From positions 1 to 14,426 of the forward strand of contig JACQRY010000104.1 of NCBI GenBank assembly GCA_016206275.1: a DNA stretch of 14,426 bases, read 5' to 3'. A program made the position numbers and the translations under genes. Source of the DNA: Nitrososphaerota archaeon. Lineage in GTDB: Archaea > Thermoproteota > Nitrososphaeria > Nitrososphaerales > JACQRY01. The notes under the pieces were generated by a model that did no database searches, had not been told where the DNA came from, and saw nothing but the letters and a program-made list of their open reading frames with translations. Positions 1 to 6,302 of this stretch are shown in pieces. The stretch's first letter is position 1, and each line of letters starts with the position of its first letter.

Positions 1-244
1 CCATTCCTGCATGCCCGTACCAGTTCGTTATATAATTGCTTAGGATCTAAAATTTCACCTGAGAAACAGGTAAAAAGATAGTGAGTCAAACGGTCAGCTA
101 TGTTTTGAAGCCCTCGATCATGTCGAAAAAAAGCAAAGAGTCAGAACATTTCTTGTTCCAAGAAATGCATAGGAATCGAAGACCCTTGGGTTTCATACCC
201 CATTGGGCCCGCCACCATTTGTCGTCAGCTAAAGATCCTGTATC
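1..244. other. Intergenic or decayed sequence at the left edge
   Basis: No gene can be supported here. On the minus strand the frame of the 64-residue protein stays open for 48 codons after its TAG stop, down to a TAG at 98-100. It contains an ATG at 194-196 that would give a 32-residue peptide with two cysteines. A second minus-strand frame is open from 140 to the edge, with only a TTG at 87-89 as possible start. On the plus strand one frame is open from 1 to a TAG at 79-81 and could be the tail of a gene outside the window. None has a convincing ribosome binding site or a recognisable motif. The stretch may be a decayed gene or plain spacer. Confidence 0.4.
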
Positions 245-439
245 CTACTGCTTTTTCTTTTCGACTGGCAGCTTGCCAAACTCAGCCTTAACCAAGTCGA
301 ATTGTCTACCGATCAGCTCAAGATGCTCGTCACAAGGATGTTTCTTCAGAATCTCAGCATTCTCAATCAGCACGTCAATCTGCTTCCGTATCCACTCCAA
401 GTCTGGACTAGCCTTTCCTCTACGCAGGAGCTGCATCAT
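245..439 (-). CDS. Small helical protein of unknown function, coupled to PadR
   Basis: This predicted 64-residue protein is charged and probably almost wholly helical, with heptad-like stretches such as DLEWIRKQIDVLIENAEIL. It has no signal peptide, membrane segment or metal-binding motif, and I do not recognise the family. The ATG at 437-439 is chosen because GGGAGAGTTGAGG precedes it at a normal spacing; a TTG at 467-469 would add ten residues but has a poorer site. The gene overlaps the last 20 bases of the PadR gene, so translation is probably coupled and both lie on one leftward transcript. Small helical partners encoded directly after a PadR regulator could modify the regulator or act as an independent effector; the sequence does not decide between these. 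That the gene is real is likely; its function is unknown. Confidence 0.65.
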   Translation of the reverse strand: MMQLLRRGKASPDLEWIRKQIDVLIENAEILKKHPCDEHLELIGRQFDLVKAEFGKLPVEKKKQ

Positions 440-905
440 CCTCAACTCTCCCTTTCTTATCCTGCTCAAGCCTCCTGAGCTCAGACTCGAGAAACGCCCT
501 GTATTTCCCTTGCTGCTCAGCCGTGAACCGCGACATATCCAGTCGAAGAGAACCCAGAAGATCTATCAGTCGATCCGCTAGATTCCCAGCCATAGTTCTT
601 CCAAAAAGACCCAGACGCAAGAATACACCGAAAAGATTGTCAAACTCCTTCTTACTCTTCTCATAATCCTCCAAGACGTTTGCCCCCCTGGGCGTTATCC
701 TGTATCCTCCATCAACCTCTTCAATTAACCCTCCAGCCAAAAGCTTCCCCAAAAGCGGATAGACCAGCCCAGGTGAAGGCTTCCAAGATCCTCCGGTAAT
801 GCTGGTTGCTTCGTCTATGATCTGCTTCCCAGTCATGGACCTCTCCTTAAGGACGCCAAGTACGTAGAATCTTGAGAAACCTCGCGGGATCAAGCTTCTG
901 GTCAT
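420..905 (-). CDS. PadR-family transcriptional repressor
   Basis: The protein (161 residues) has the PadR winged-helix pattern at its N-terminus: the helix around RFYVLGVLKERSMTGKQI, a recognition region ending in PSPGLVYPLLGKL, and a wing around DGGYRITPRGANVLEDY. The remaining half is helical and suits the usual C-terminal dimerisation domain. PadR proteins are dimeric DNA-binding repressors that often control an adjacent gene and themselves. An ATG at 933-935 would add ten residues, but it lies only a few bases from a TATA-like box (937-944) and would sit upstream of the expected transcript start, so the ATG at 903-905 is preferred. A large palindrome lies between box and start codon, suggesting autoregulation. 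The inducing ligand cannot be told from the sequence. Confidence 0.88.
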   Translation of the reverse strand: MTRSLIPRGFSRFYVLGVLKERSMTGKQIIDEATSITGGSWKPSPGLVYPLLGKLLAGGLIEEVDGGYRITPRGANVLEDYEKSKKEFDNLFGVFLRLGLFGRTMAGNLADRLIDLLGSLRLDMSRFTAEQQGKYRAFLESELRRLEQDKKGRVEDDAAPA

Positions 906-931
906 ATCACTAACGATATCGTTAGCGATAT
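904..931. promoter_or_regulatory. Palindromic operator over the PadR transcription start
   Basis: The core CTAACGATATCGTTAG (910-925) is a perfect 16-base palindrome. The symmetry continues outward for five more pairs after one mismatch (909/926), giving 13 of 14 matching pairs over 28 bases. It lies directly downstream of the TATA-like box of the leftward padR promoter, with its centre where transcription should begin. That is a classical place for a repressor dimer, and PadR proteins bind palindromes of this kind. Binding by the adjacent PadR is inferred. Confidence 0.75.
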
Positions 932-936
932 CCATC

Positions 937-944
937 TATTTAAG
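937..944 (-). promoter_or_regulatory. TATA-like box of the padR operon
   Basis: On the minus strand this reads CTTAAATA, close to the archaeal TATA consensus, with an A-rich stretch (CCAAAAT) just upstream where the BRE would lie. A start about 25 bases downstream falls near position 915, inside the palindrome and about ten bases before the chosen ATG. This gives a short leader and supports the shorter PadR start. Confidence 0.6.
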
Positions 945-977
945 ATTTTGGTGCCAAAGTTCAATAACTATCCTACC

Positions 978-989
978 GATGGTACCATC
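978..989. repeat. 12-base perfect palindrome in the divergent spacer
   Basis: GATGGTACCATC is a perfect palindrome between the divergent padR and SnoaL-like genes. It differs in sequence from the padR palindrome. It could be another regulator site or chance; nothing else in the sequence decides. Confidence 0.35.
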
Positions 990-1027
990 TGCGTCGAAGA
1001 AAAACCGTTTTCGGACTCATATATGCT

Positions 1028-1070
1028 GGCGGAACCGGAGGTGGTAGATTCGAATTCCACCGGACTCGCC
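1028..1070. repeat. Imperfect inverted repeat resembling a tRNA T-arm
   Basis: GGTGG (1040-1044) pairs with CCACC (1057-1061), and GGCG (1028-1031) with CGCC (1067-1070). The loop contains TTCGAAT (1049-1055), the usual sequence of a tRNA T-loop. Read as a tRNA, the T-stem pairs except for one A-C mismatch. No matching acceptor strand, D-arm or anticodon arm lies upstream, so this is not an intact tRNA gene. It could be a tRNA 3'-end remnant left by integration, or an unrelated hairpin. Confidence 0.35.
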
Positions 1071-1156
1071 CGTTTTCACGCGCTTTCTCTAGAAATCGGT
1101 TTTTCCAGCAGTAATAGTTACCTTCTTAACTTCCTACTTTGCCTAAGAAATAGGCC

Positions 1157-1654
1157 ATGGGAAATCATTCCGAAACAGTCCCTATAACAGCAGATGACAT
1201 AAGTGTAGCCATCCGTGAATGGTTCGAGCGATTCGGTCGATACTGCGCCTCTGTCGACTACGAATCAGCACGCCGAATCTTTGCCCCAGATGTCGTTTCA
1301 TTCGGCACGAAAGCGGAAATCGTGTCAGGGCTGAACCATTTACAGAAGAATCAGTGGGAAGGTATCTGGCCAAACATACGAGACTTCACCTTTGATTTGC
1401 ACAACATCTATTCGTCTGGGGATGGGCGCTACGCCTGGGGCATCACCACTTGGGCATCTACCGGTTTTGACAGAGAAGGAAAGCCTTTCTTCCGACCGGG
1501 CCGTGCGACCGTGGTTCTCGAACGTCGGGAAGGAGAGTGGCTTGCTGTACATACACATATCTCACTCTATCCGGGCACTCCGCCGAGCACCTTCGGCCCG
1601 AAGGGAGTCGCAAAGAAACAGCCTAGCCCACCGACTAAAACCCCGTCATCCTGA
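1157..1654 (+). CDS. SnoaL/NTF2-like protein, function unknown
   Basis: The 165-residue product has the pattern of the SnoaL_3 type of the NTF2-like fold (calcium/calmodulin-kinase association domain and ketosteroid-isomerase relatives): an N-terminal helix with AIREWFERFGRYCASVDYES, the segment FAPDVVSFGT, and paired strands AWGITTWASTGF, RPGRATVVLERREGEW and LAVHTHIS. Members are small cone-shaped proteins with an open pocket that bind or turn over a small molecule or serve as association modules. The role cannot be predicted from fold alone. The tail of about 25 residues is rich in proline, lysine and serine and looks disordered. No strong ribosome binding site precedes the ATG, and the gene is divergent from padR, which might control it. 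Two stop codons close together (TGATAA) end it. Confidence 0.8.
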   Translation: MGNHSETVPITADDISVAIREWFERFGRYCASVDYESARRIFAPDVVSFGTKAEIVSGLNHLQKNQWEGIWPNIRDFTFDLHNIYSSGDGRYAWGITTWASTGFDREGKPFFRPGRATVVLERREGEWLAVHTHISLYPGTPPSTFGPKGVAKKQPSPPTKTPSS

Positions 1655-1690
1655 TAACTCTGACCAGAGTCCCTCGTACTCAACCTAGGA

Positions 1691-1711
1691 TCTCTCCTAG
1701 AGAAGGAGAGA
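1691..1711. repeat. Hairpin after the SnoaL-like gene
   Basis: TCTCTCCT (1691-1698) and AGGAGAGA (1704-1711) form a perfect eight-base stem around the loop AGAGA. It sits between the SnoaL-like gene and the CoxL-like gene. No T-run follows, so it is not an obvious terminator. It may be an RNA structure at the end of one transcript or part of the control region of the next. Confidence 0.4.
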
Positions 1712-1717
1712 CCTGAA

Positions 1718-1751
1718 AACCTTCTCTATACAGAAATCTTGGGAGAAGGTT
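1718..1751. promoter_or_regulatory. Inverted repeat upstream of the CoxL-like gene
   Basis: AACCTTCTC (1718-1726) and GAGAAGGTT (1743-1751) are perfect nine-base inverted repeats with 16 bases between them. The right arm abuts a weak TATA-like stretch, TTATTATT (1750-1757), that is correctly placed for a start just before the ATG at 1784. This layout fits a regulator operator on the CoxL-like promoter; which protein binds is unknown. Confidence 0.4.
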
Positions 1752-1783
1752 ATTATTCTGTGAAAGCAACGAGGATTCGAGAC

Positions 1784-4216
1784 ATGTCTTCAGGTTCTAA
1801 GAAATGGGTCGGAGCCAATGTAAAGAGGAAAGAGGACTTCAGGTTCCTCACAGGTAAAGAAACATATGTGGACAATTTAACCCTGCCCGGCACTCTCTAC
1901 TGCGCAATTCTAAGAAGCCCATACGCCCACGCCAAAATCAAAAGCGTTGACACCTCGAAGGCTAGGACTGCTCTAGGCGTAATGGCAGTAATTACCGGCG
2001 AAGACACCTTTCAATGGTTTCAACAGATCAGCCACAGAAAACTGACACAACAAGAAGCATCTGCAATAATGCCTGCCTCAGCCCTAGCCCAAGGAAAAGC
2101 CACCTTCCAAGGAAAACCCGTAGCCGCAGTAGCAGCCTCCAGCAGAGGCGAAGCTGAAGATGCTTTAGATCTTATTGACGTAGACTTTGACTCTCTTAAG
2201 CCTGTAGTCAGCTTCGAGCAAGCCATGGATCCTTCTTCACCAAGAATCTTCCACGGAACAGACAACTTTACTCCCCAAATCCCGTTAGTCTACGGAGATG
2301 TGGATTCAGAGTTCAGGAATGCTCAGCACGTCGTGAAAGGACGCTTCCATGTCCACCGCTACAGCTCCACAGCCCTTGACACCAAGGCCTGCATAGCCCA
2401 TTATGAAGCCGCCACGGGACGCCTCACACTCATAGCTAACGCCGGGCACCCTACAAGCATGTGGAGGAGACTCTCAGGATGGCTAGGCATACCACCAAAC
2501 AAGCTCAGACTCATTGTACCCGACATAGGAGGCCAATTCGGCAACAAGAGCTCAACCAGTATCCCTGATTACGCCGCGATCACTACTCTGCTCTCCATGA
2601 AGACGGGAAAACCAGTAAAATATGTGGAAAACCGTGTCGAAAGCCTAATGGGCGAAGGACAGTCAGGAGAAACCATCCTGGAAGTGGAGGCTGCTTTTAC
2701 AGGAGAAGGACAAGTCACAGCCCTCAAGATCACAGACTACGAGAATGAAGGAGCCAGCACAGACCACCTTGAGTACGGCAGTGCCTACCAAGCCACGAAC
2801 AAGTTAGGCGGGATCACAGGCCCCTACAGGATCAAAGCTGTCTCCATGACTGGAGGAACAGCCATCACCAATCAATGCCCCAGCGTCCACAACAGAGCAA
2901 TCGGCCTCCCAGGAATGCTCTTCGCGTTAGAGCGAACTATGGACATAGCCGCAGCAAAAATCGGATTAGATCCAGCGGAAATAAGGATGAGGAACTACAT
3001 CAGGCTCGACGAGTTCCCTTATCTTACGCCCAGCGGCAACCTCTACGATGAAGGAGACTACCCTACAACCCTCAGACAAGCCCTTGAAGCAGTGGGATAC
3101 GAAGAGCTGAGGAATAAGCAGAAGGAGGAGTGGCGCAGAGGCAGATACATAGGTATAGGAATATCGGCTTCAGTGGAGCCCAGCGCGGCCAATCCTGCTA
3201 GGCACTATGTTGCCTCTGAAAAATATCAGCGCCCCCTAGGCTCCTACAGCTCAGCCTCCATAAAGATGGATCCCAGCGGCAAAGTGATTCTAAACATACC
3301 GTCTCCCTTCGCAGGACAAGGCCATGAAACCACCGCAGCTCAAGTGGCTGCAGACGAGCTGAACATCACTCCAGACGACATAGAAGTCTACGCAGGCTTC
3401 GACTCGCTTCTATCTCCCCTAAGCTCAAGGGGCACAGGAGGAGGAAACACCTTCGCAGTCTTCCATCTCGGAGCAGTAGTCAAAGCATCAAGAGCCCTTA
3501 AAGAAAAGGTCAAGCAAATAGCTTCGAAGACTCTCGACGCCAAACCCGAAGACCTGGAGCTGAAAGACGGCAAAGTTGTCAACAAACATGACGCTGCACG
3601 CTCCATGACCCTAAGGGAAGTAGCGAGAATTGCATACGAAGACCTTCTATTAATGCCTGAAGGCGTGGACCCAGGGCTTCACATAGTCAGCTACTACAAC
3701 TATCCTTACAACGCTCCCGTAGACGAAGCTAGAAGAGTGAAATCTCATCTCACCTTCGGTAACGCTGCTCACATCGCAGTCGTAGAAGTAGACCCTGAGA
3801 CAGGAGTAATCCATGTTTTGAAGTATATGATAGTCGCTGACTCAGGAGTAATCATCAACCCAGCCATAGTTGACGGTCAGATAGTGGGCAACGCTCTTCA
3901 CGGTATCTCTGCTGCGCTAGGAGAAGGATTCATCTATGACGCCGAAGGACAACTCCTCACCAGCACCTTCTCAGACTACCTTAAACCAACATCCATGGAA
4001 ATGGTCGAACCAGTACTCGAGCATATGGTTCACCCCACCTCATTCTCACAGACTGGCGCCAAAGGAGTAGGAGAAGGAGCCGCTGCTATTGCACCTGCAG
4101 CAATAGCCAACGCGGTCGAAGACGCCTTACAGCCTCTTGGAGTAAAGATCAGTGAGCTAATGCTTACCCCAGAAAAAATGTGGAGCCTTATCAAAACCTC
4201 CAGGCCCACCCCCTAA
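1784..4216 (+). CDS. CoxL/xanthine-dehydrogenase-type molybdopterin subunit, orphan
   Basis: The 810-residue product covers a complete large subunit of the molybdenum hydroxylase family (aerobic CO dehydrogenase, xanthine and aldehyde oxidoreductases). WVGANVKRKEDFRFLTG and LPGTLYCAILRSPYAHAKI mark the N-terminal domain. GGQFGNK is at 249-255, GQGHET at 511-516, and GVGE ends in the expected catalytic glutamate, E764. The active-site loop differs from both known CoxL types (CSFR or GAGR): residues 369-376 read HNRAIGLP where AYRGAGRP would be usual. True CO dehydrogenase activity is therefore unlikely; an organic substrate, or loss of activity, is possible. No FAD (CoxM) or iron-sulfur (CoxS) subunit lies next to it, so electron partners must be elsewhere. 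The ATG at 1784 follows GAGG at nine bases and matches family N-termini; TTG 1739 and GTG 1760 lie upstream. Confidence 0.88.
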   Translation: MSSGSKKWVGANVKRKEDFRFLTGKETYVDNLTLPGTLYCAILRSPYAHAKIKSVDTSKARTALGVMAVITGEDTFQWFQQISHRKLTQQEASAIMPASALAQGKATFQGKPVAAVAASSRGEAEDALDLIDVDFDSLKPVVSFEQAMDPSSPRIFHGTDNFTPQIPLVYGDVDSEFRNAQHVVKGRFHVHRYSSTALDTKACIAHYEAATGRLTLIANAGHPTSMWRRLSGWLGIPPNKLRLIVPDIGGQFGNKSSTSIPDYAAITTLLSMKTGKPVKYVENRVESLMGEGQSGETILEVEAAFTGEGQVTALKITDYENEGASTDHLEYGSAYQATNKLGGITGPYRIKAVSMTGGTAITNQCPSVHNRAIGLPGMLFALERTMDIAAAKIGLDPAEIRMRNYIRLDEFPYLTPSGNLYDEGDYPTTLRQALEAVGYEELRNKQKEEWRRGRYIGIGISASVEPSAANPARHYVASEKYQRPLGSYSSASIKMDPSGKVILNIPSPFAGQGHETTAAQVAADELNITPDDIEVYAGFDSLLSPLSSRGTGGGNTFAVFHLGAVVKASRALKEKVKQIASKTLDAKPEDLELKDGKVVNKHDAARSMTLREVARIAYEDLLLMPEGVDPGLHIVSYYNYPYNAPVDEARRVKSHLTFGNAAHIAVVEVDPETGVIHVLKYMIVADSGVIINPAIVDGQIVGNALHGISAALGEGFIYDAEGQLLTSTFSDYLKPTSMEMVEPVLEHMVHPTSFSQTGAKGVGEGAAAIAPAAIANAVEDALQPLGVKISELMLTPEKMWSLIKTSRPTP

Positions 4217-4290
4217 CAGGGAACAGGACGACTCCACAAATATGAAGGTTCAAGACCTGAGAATCTGTCTGGAACACGTGATTCCTCAAT

Positions 4291-4298
4291 CTTATACA
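4291..4298 (+). promoter_or_regulatory. TATA-like box of the MFS transporter gene
   Basis: CTTATACA begins 31 bases before the ATG at 4322, which would place the transcript start at or next to the start codon. No Shine-Dalgarno sequence is present, which fits a leaderless mRNA. Confidence 0.5.
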
Positions 4299-4321
4299 CG
4301 AAGTGATAAGGGTTCCCCTTG

Positions 4322-5527
4322 ATGTCTGGTGACGAAGGTAGGCTTCATTCAATCATAGGCATCCCCACCTTAGGCTTCCTGATGGCTACATCACTCCAGA
4401 TAGCGTCGCCAATCCTTTCACTCTTTTTGTATGAGACCTACAGTCTTTCCCTCACGGAGATCGGCTTCATCCTCTCCATATACCATTCATCATCCTTCTT
4501 CGCTCAGATCTCAGTCGGAGCCTCCATCAAAACCTCGCGAGTCTATCCTGCCCTAATAGCTGCATTTCTCATAATGGCTGCAGGATACATAGGTCTAGCC
4601 ATTTCACCTCTGCCCATAATATTCATCGCCGTCTCGATTCTTCTAGGAGTCGGAGTAGCCCTGAACCGTACAACCCAGCTCTCTGCCGCCACAATACTTT
4701 CCTCTAAAGATAGGGTAAGCGAGTCCATGAGGAACTACACCGCAGCTCTAGGACTCGGTTTCACCGCCGGCCCGGCTGTCGGTGCTGCAGCAGTTGGACT
4801 ACTGGGAATAAAGAATACGATCATGCTACCCGGAGCAGTATCCTTGATAGGCGCCCTCCTCGCGCTGCACATCATAAGAAGTGTTTCTATCAGAGAAGAG
4901 GATGTCAGGGAAACGCAACGCCTGTCTTGGAAAGAAGCCGTTGGCCTACTGAAAAATAGGCAAGTGTTGACCGCTGCAATAGCGTTTCTGGATCTCGCAG
5001 TCATAAACTCGGTACTGGCGGCTTACGCGCCTATCCACGCCAAGGAAGTATTTCATCTCCAAGACTCAGTCATAGTCAGCCTTTTCCTAGGTCTGGCAGT
5101 AATCACATTTCTATCCAGATTCTTGATTAGGAGGAGTCTTTCGGATAGAAAGCTGATCGCTTTGATGACTTTGGGTCTGGTTTCCGCGACGATCGGACTC
5201 TCAGCAGTGGCCTATAGTCCGACATTCTGGGTCTTTGCAGCTGGTTTCCTACTTATCGGCTTACAGCAGGGCCTAGTTCTGCCTCTTGCAGCCCTCGTAA
5301 TAGCGGGAAACACCACAACCCCCCAGAGAGTGCTGGGCAACGCCATCGGCTTAGGAGGTCAAGACGCAGGCCGCATCCTCGGACCCCTGACAGCCTCAAT
5401 AATCGTCGCAGGATATGGAACCGCCTCCACAATAGGCCTTTACACAGCGGTGCCAATCATAGTTATCGGATTAGCACTGGCAGTAAAATTAACAGCAAGC
5501 CCTCACGGAAACATGCACACCAAATAG
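4322..5527 (+). CDS. Major facilitator superfamily transporter
   Basis: This 401-residue protein has about twelve hydrophobic segments in two halves, with a charged loop around SIREEDVRETQRLSWKEA between segments 6 and 7, as usual for MFS carriers. Its length is typical. Other family-like features are the short basic loop RRSLSDRK between segments 8 and 9 and the glycine-rich stretches GFTAGPAVGAAAVG and GGQDAGRILGP. MFS proteins move small solutes or drugs across the membrane, usually driven by an ion gradient. The substrate cannot be read from the sequence. The gene sits between a molybdenum hydroxylase and a cyclase-type hydrolase, which suggests import of their substrate or export of a product. 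The ATG at 4322 is preferred over the TTG directly before it because of the TATA-like spacing. Confidence 0.85.
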   Translation: MSGDEGRLHSIIGIPTLGFLMATSLQIASPILSLFLYETYSLSLTEIGFILSIYHSSSFFAQISVGASIKTSRVYPALIAAFLIMAAGYIGLAISPLPIIFIAVSILLGVGVALNRTTQLSAATILSSKDRVSESMRNYTAALGLGFTAGPAVGAAAVGLLGIKNTIMLPGAVSLIGALLALHIIRSVSIREEDVRETQRLSWKEAVGLLKNRQVLTAAIAFLDLAVINSVLAAYAPIHAKEVFHLQDSVIVSLFLGLAVITFLSRFLIRRSLSDRKLIALMTLGLVSATIGLSAVAYSPTFWVFAAGFLLIGLQQGLVLPLAALVIAGNTTTPQRVLGNAIGLGGQDAGRILGPLTASIIVAGYGTASTIGLYTAVPIIVIGLALAVKLTASPHGNMHTK

Positions 5528-5595
5528 CACTAATCAGTCAAACAACCTCTGATCAACTTCACTATCGTCTTCCTAACAAAAACGTACAGCTAAGG

Positions 5596-5603
5596 TAATT
5601 AAA
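5596..5603 (+). promoter_or_regulatory. TATA-like box of the cyclase-family gene
   Basis: TAATTAAA lies 33 bases before the TTG start at 5629, which predicts a transcript starting at or just before that codon. There is no ribosome binding site, so the mRNA is probably leaderless. Confidence 0.5.
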
Positions 5604-5628
5604 CATCCAACGGCAACATAACCTAAGA

Positions 5629-6288
5629 TTGAGCCTGAATCTGATCGACCTAAGCCAGTCGATCCACTCCAACATGCAAGTCTTCCCTACCTACCCCAAA
5701 CCTGTTACCATACCGTGGGCTAAGAGAGAAACCTATGGATACGAGTCGGAGGTTATCTACATGAGCAGCCACACAGGAACACACATTGACGCACCCTATC
5801 ATTTCCACCTTGATGGAAGACGGATCGACGAACTAGATCTAGACATCTTCATACGGCCAGGATTACTACTAAATCTGACAGGCAAAGGAGCTAAAGAATA
5901 TATTTCCCTCAGCGACCTAGAAACAGCCTTACAGAAGGCTAGATCGCCGGTTAAAGGAAAAGCAGTACTATTGCATACTGGTTGGAGCAAACACTCAGGG
6001 AGAAAACAGTATCTTACAGAAAACCCCGGCCTATCCAAGGAAGCAGCACGCTACCTGGTAAAGAATAGAGCAGCCCTAGTCGGCATAGATGCAGCGAACA
6101 TTGATCACCCCTCTGAAAACACCTTCCCAGCACACAACACCCTCCTCCACAACAACATCCCTATCGTGGAAAACCTATGCAATCTGGAAGCATTAAGACA
6201 AAAGAAGTTCAGGTTCATAGCCTTACCATTAAAGCTGAAAGGAGCCACAGGTTCACCAGTTAGGGCAGCTGCGGAAATACTGGGCTGA
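5629..6288 (+). CDS. Cyclase-family metal hydrolase (kynurenine-formamidase type)
   Basis: The 219-residue product matches the cyclase/arylformamidase family: IDLSQSIHSNM at the N-terminus, the metal-binding motif HTGTHIDAPYHFH (48-60), VGIDAANIDHP (151-161), and AHNTLLHNNIPIVENL (168-183) with the usual late histidine and glutamate. Members use zinc or manganese to open amide or ring bonds, for example N-formylkynurenine or isatin. Which substrate is used here is not clear. TTG at 5629 is the only possible start that keeps the first strand, because an in-frame TAA lies at 5596-5598. No Shine-Dalgarno site is present, but a TATA-like box fits a leaderless transcript. The gene converges on lysK with only 14 bases between the stops. 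Confidence 0.87.
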   Translation: MSLNLIDLSQSIHSNMQVFPTYPKPVTIPWAKRETYGYESEVIYMSSHTGTHIDAPYHFHLDGRRIDELDLDIFIRPGLLLNLTGKGAKEYISLSDLETALQKARSPVKGKAVLLHTGWSKHSGRKQYLTENPGLSKEAARYLVKNRAALVGIDAANIDHPSENTFPAHNTLLHNNIPIVENLCNLEALRQKKFRFIALPLKLKGATGSPVRAAAEILG

Positions 6289-6302
6289 CCGCAGCAACTA
6301 GG

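Noticed and set aside
98..196. 32-residue minus-strand frame beginning with MKPKGLRF
   Set aside because: It is in frame with, and downstream of, a stop codon, has a poor ribosome binding site and no known motif; kept only as part of the edge description.
170..215. GGG-TTTCATA-CCC stem-loop resembling an anticodon arm
   Set aside because: No T-arm, D-arm or acceptor pairing at the right distances could be found.
81..581. Plus-strand open frame of 166 codons
   Set aside because: It lies opposite the small protein and part of padR, is rich in serine, arginine and phenylalanine with no domain pattern, and reads as a shadow of the minus-strand genes.
948..1187. Plus-strand frame of 79 codons in the divergent spacer
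   Set aside because: It has no recognisable motif or ribosome binding site, runs through both spacer repeats and overlaps the SnoaL-like start.
1784..4216. Call as a true aerobic CO dehydrogenase (coxL)
   Set aside because: The form I active-site cysteine motif is absent, the form II motif is altered, and coxM and coxS are not adjacent.
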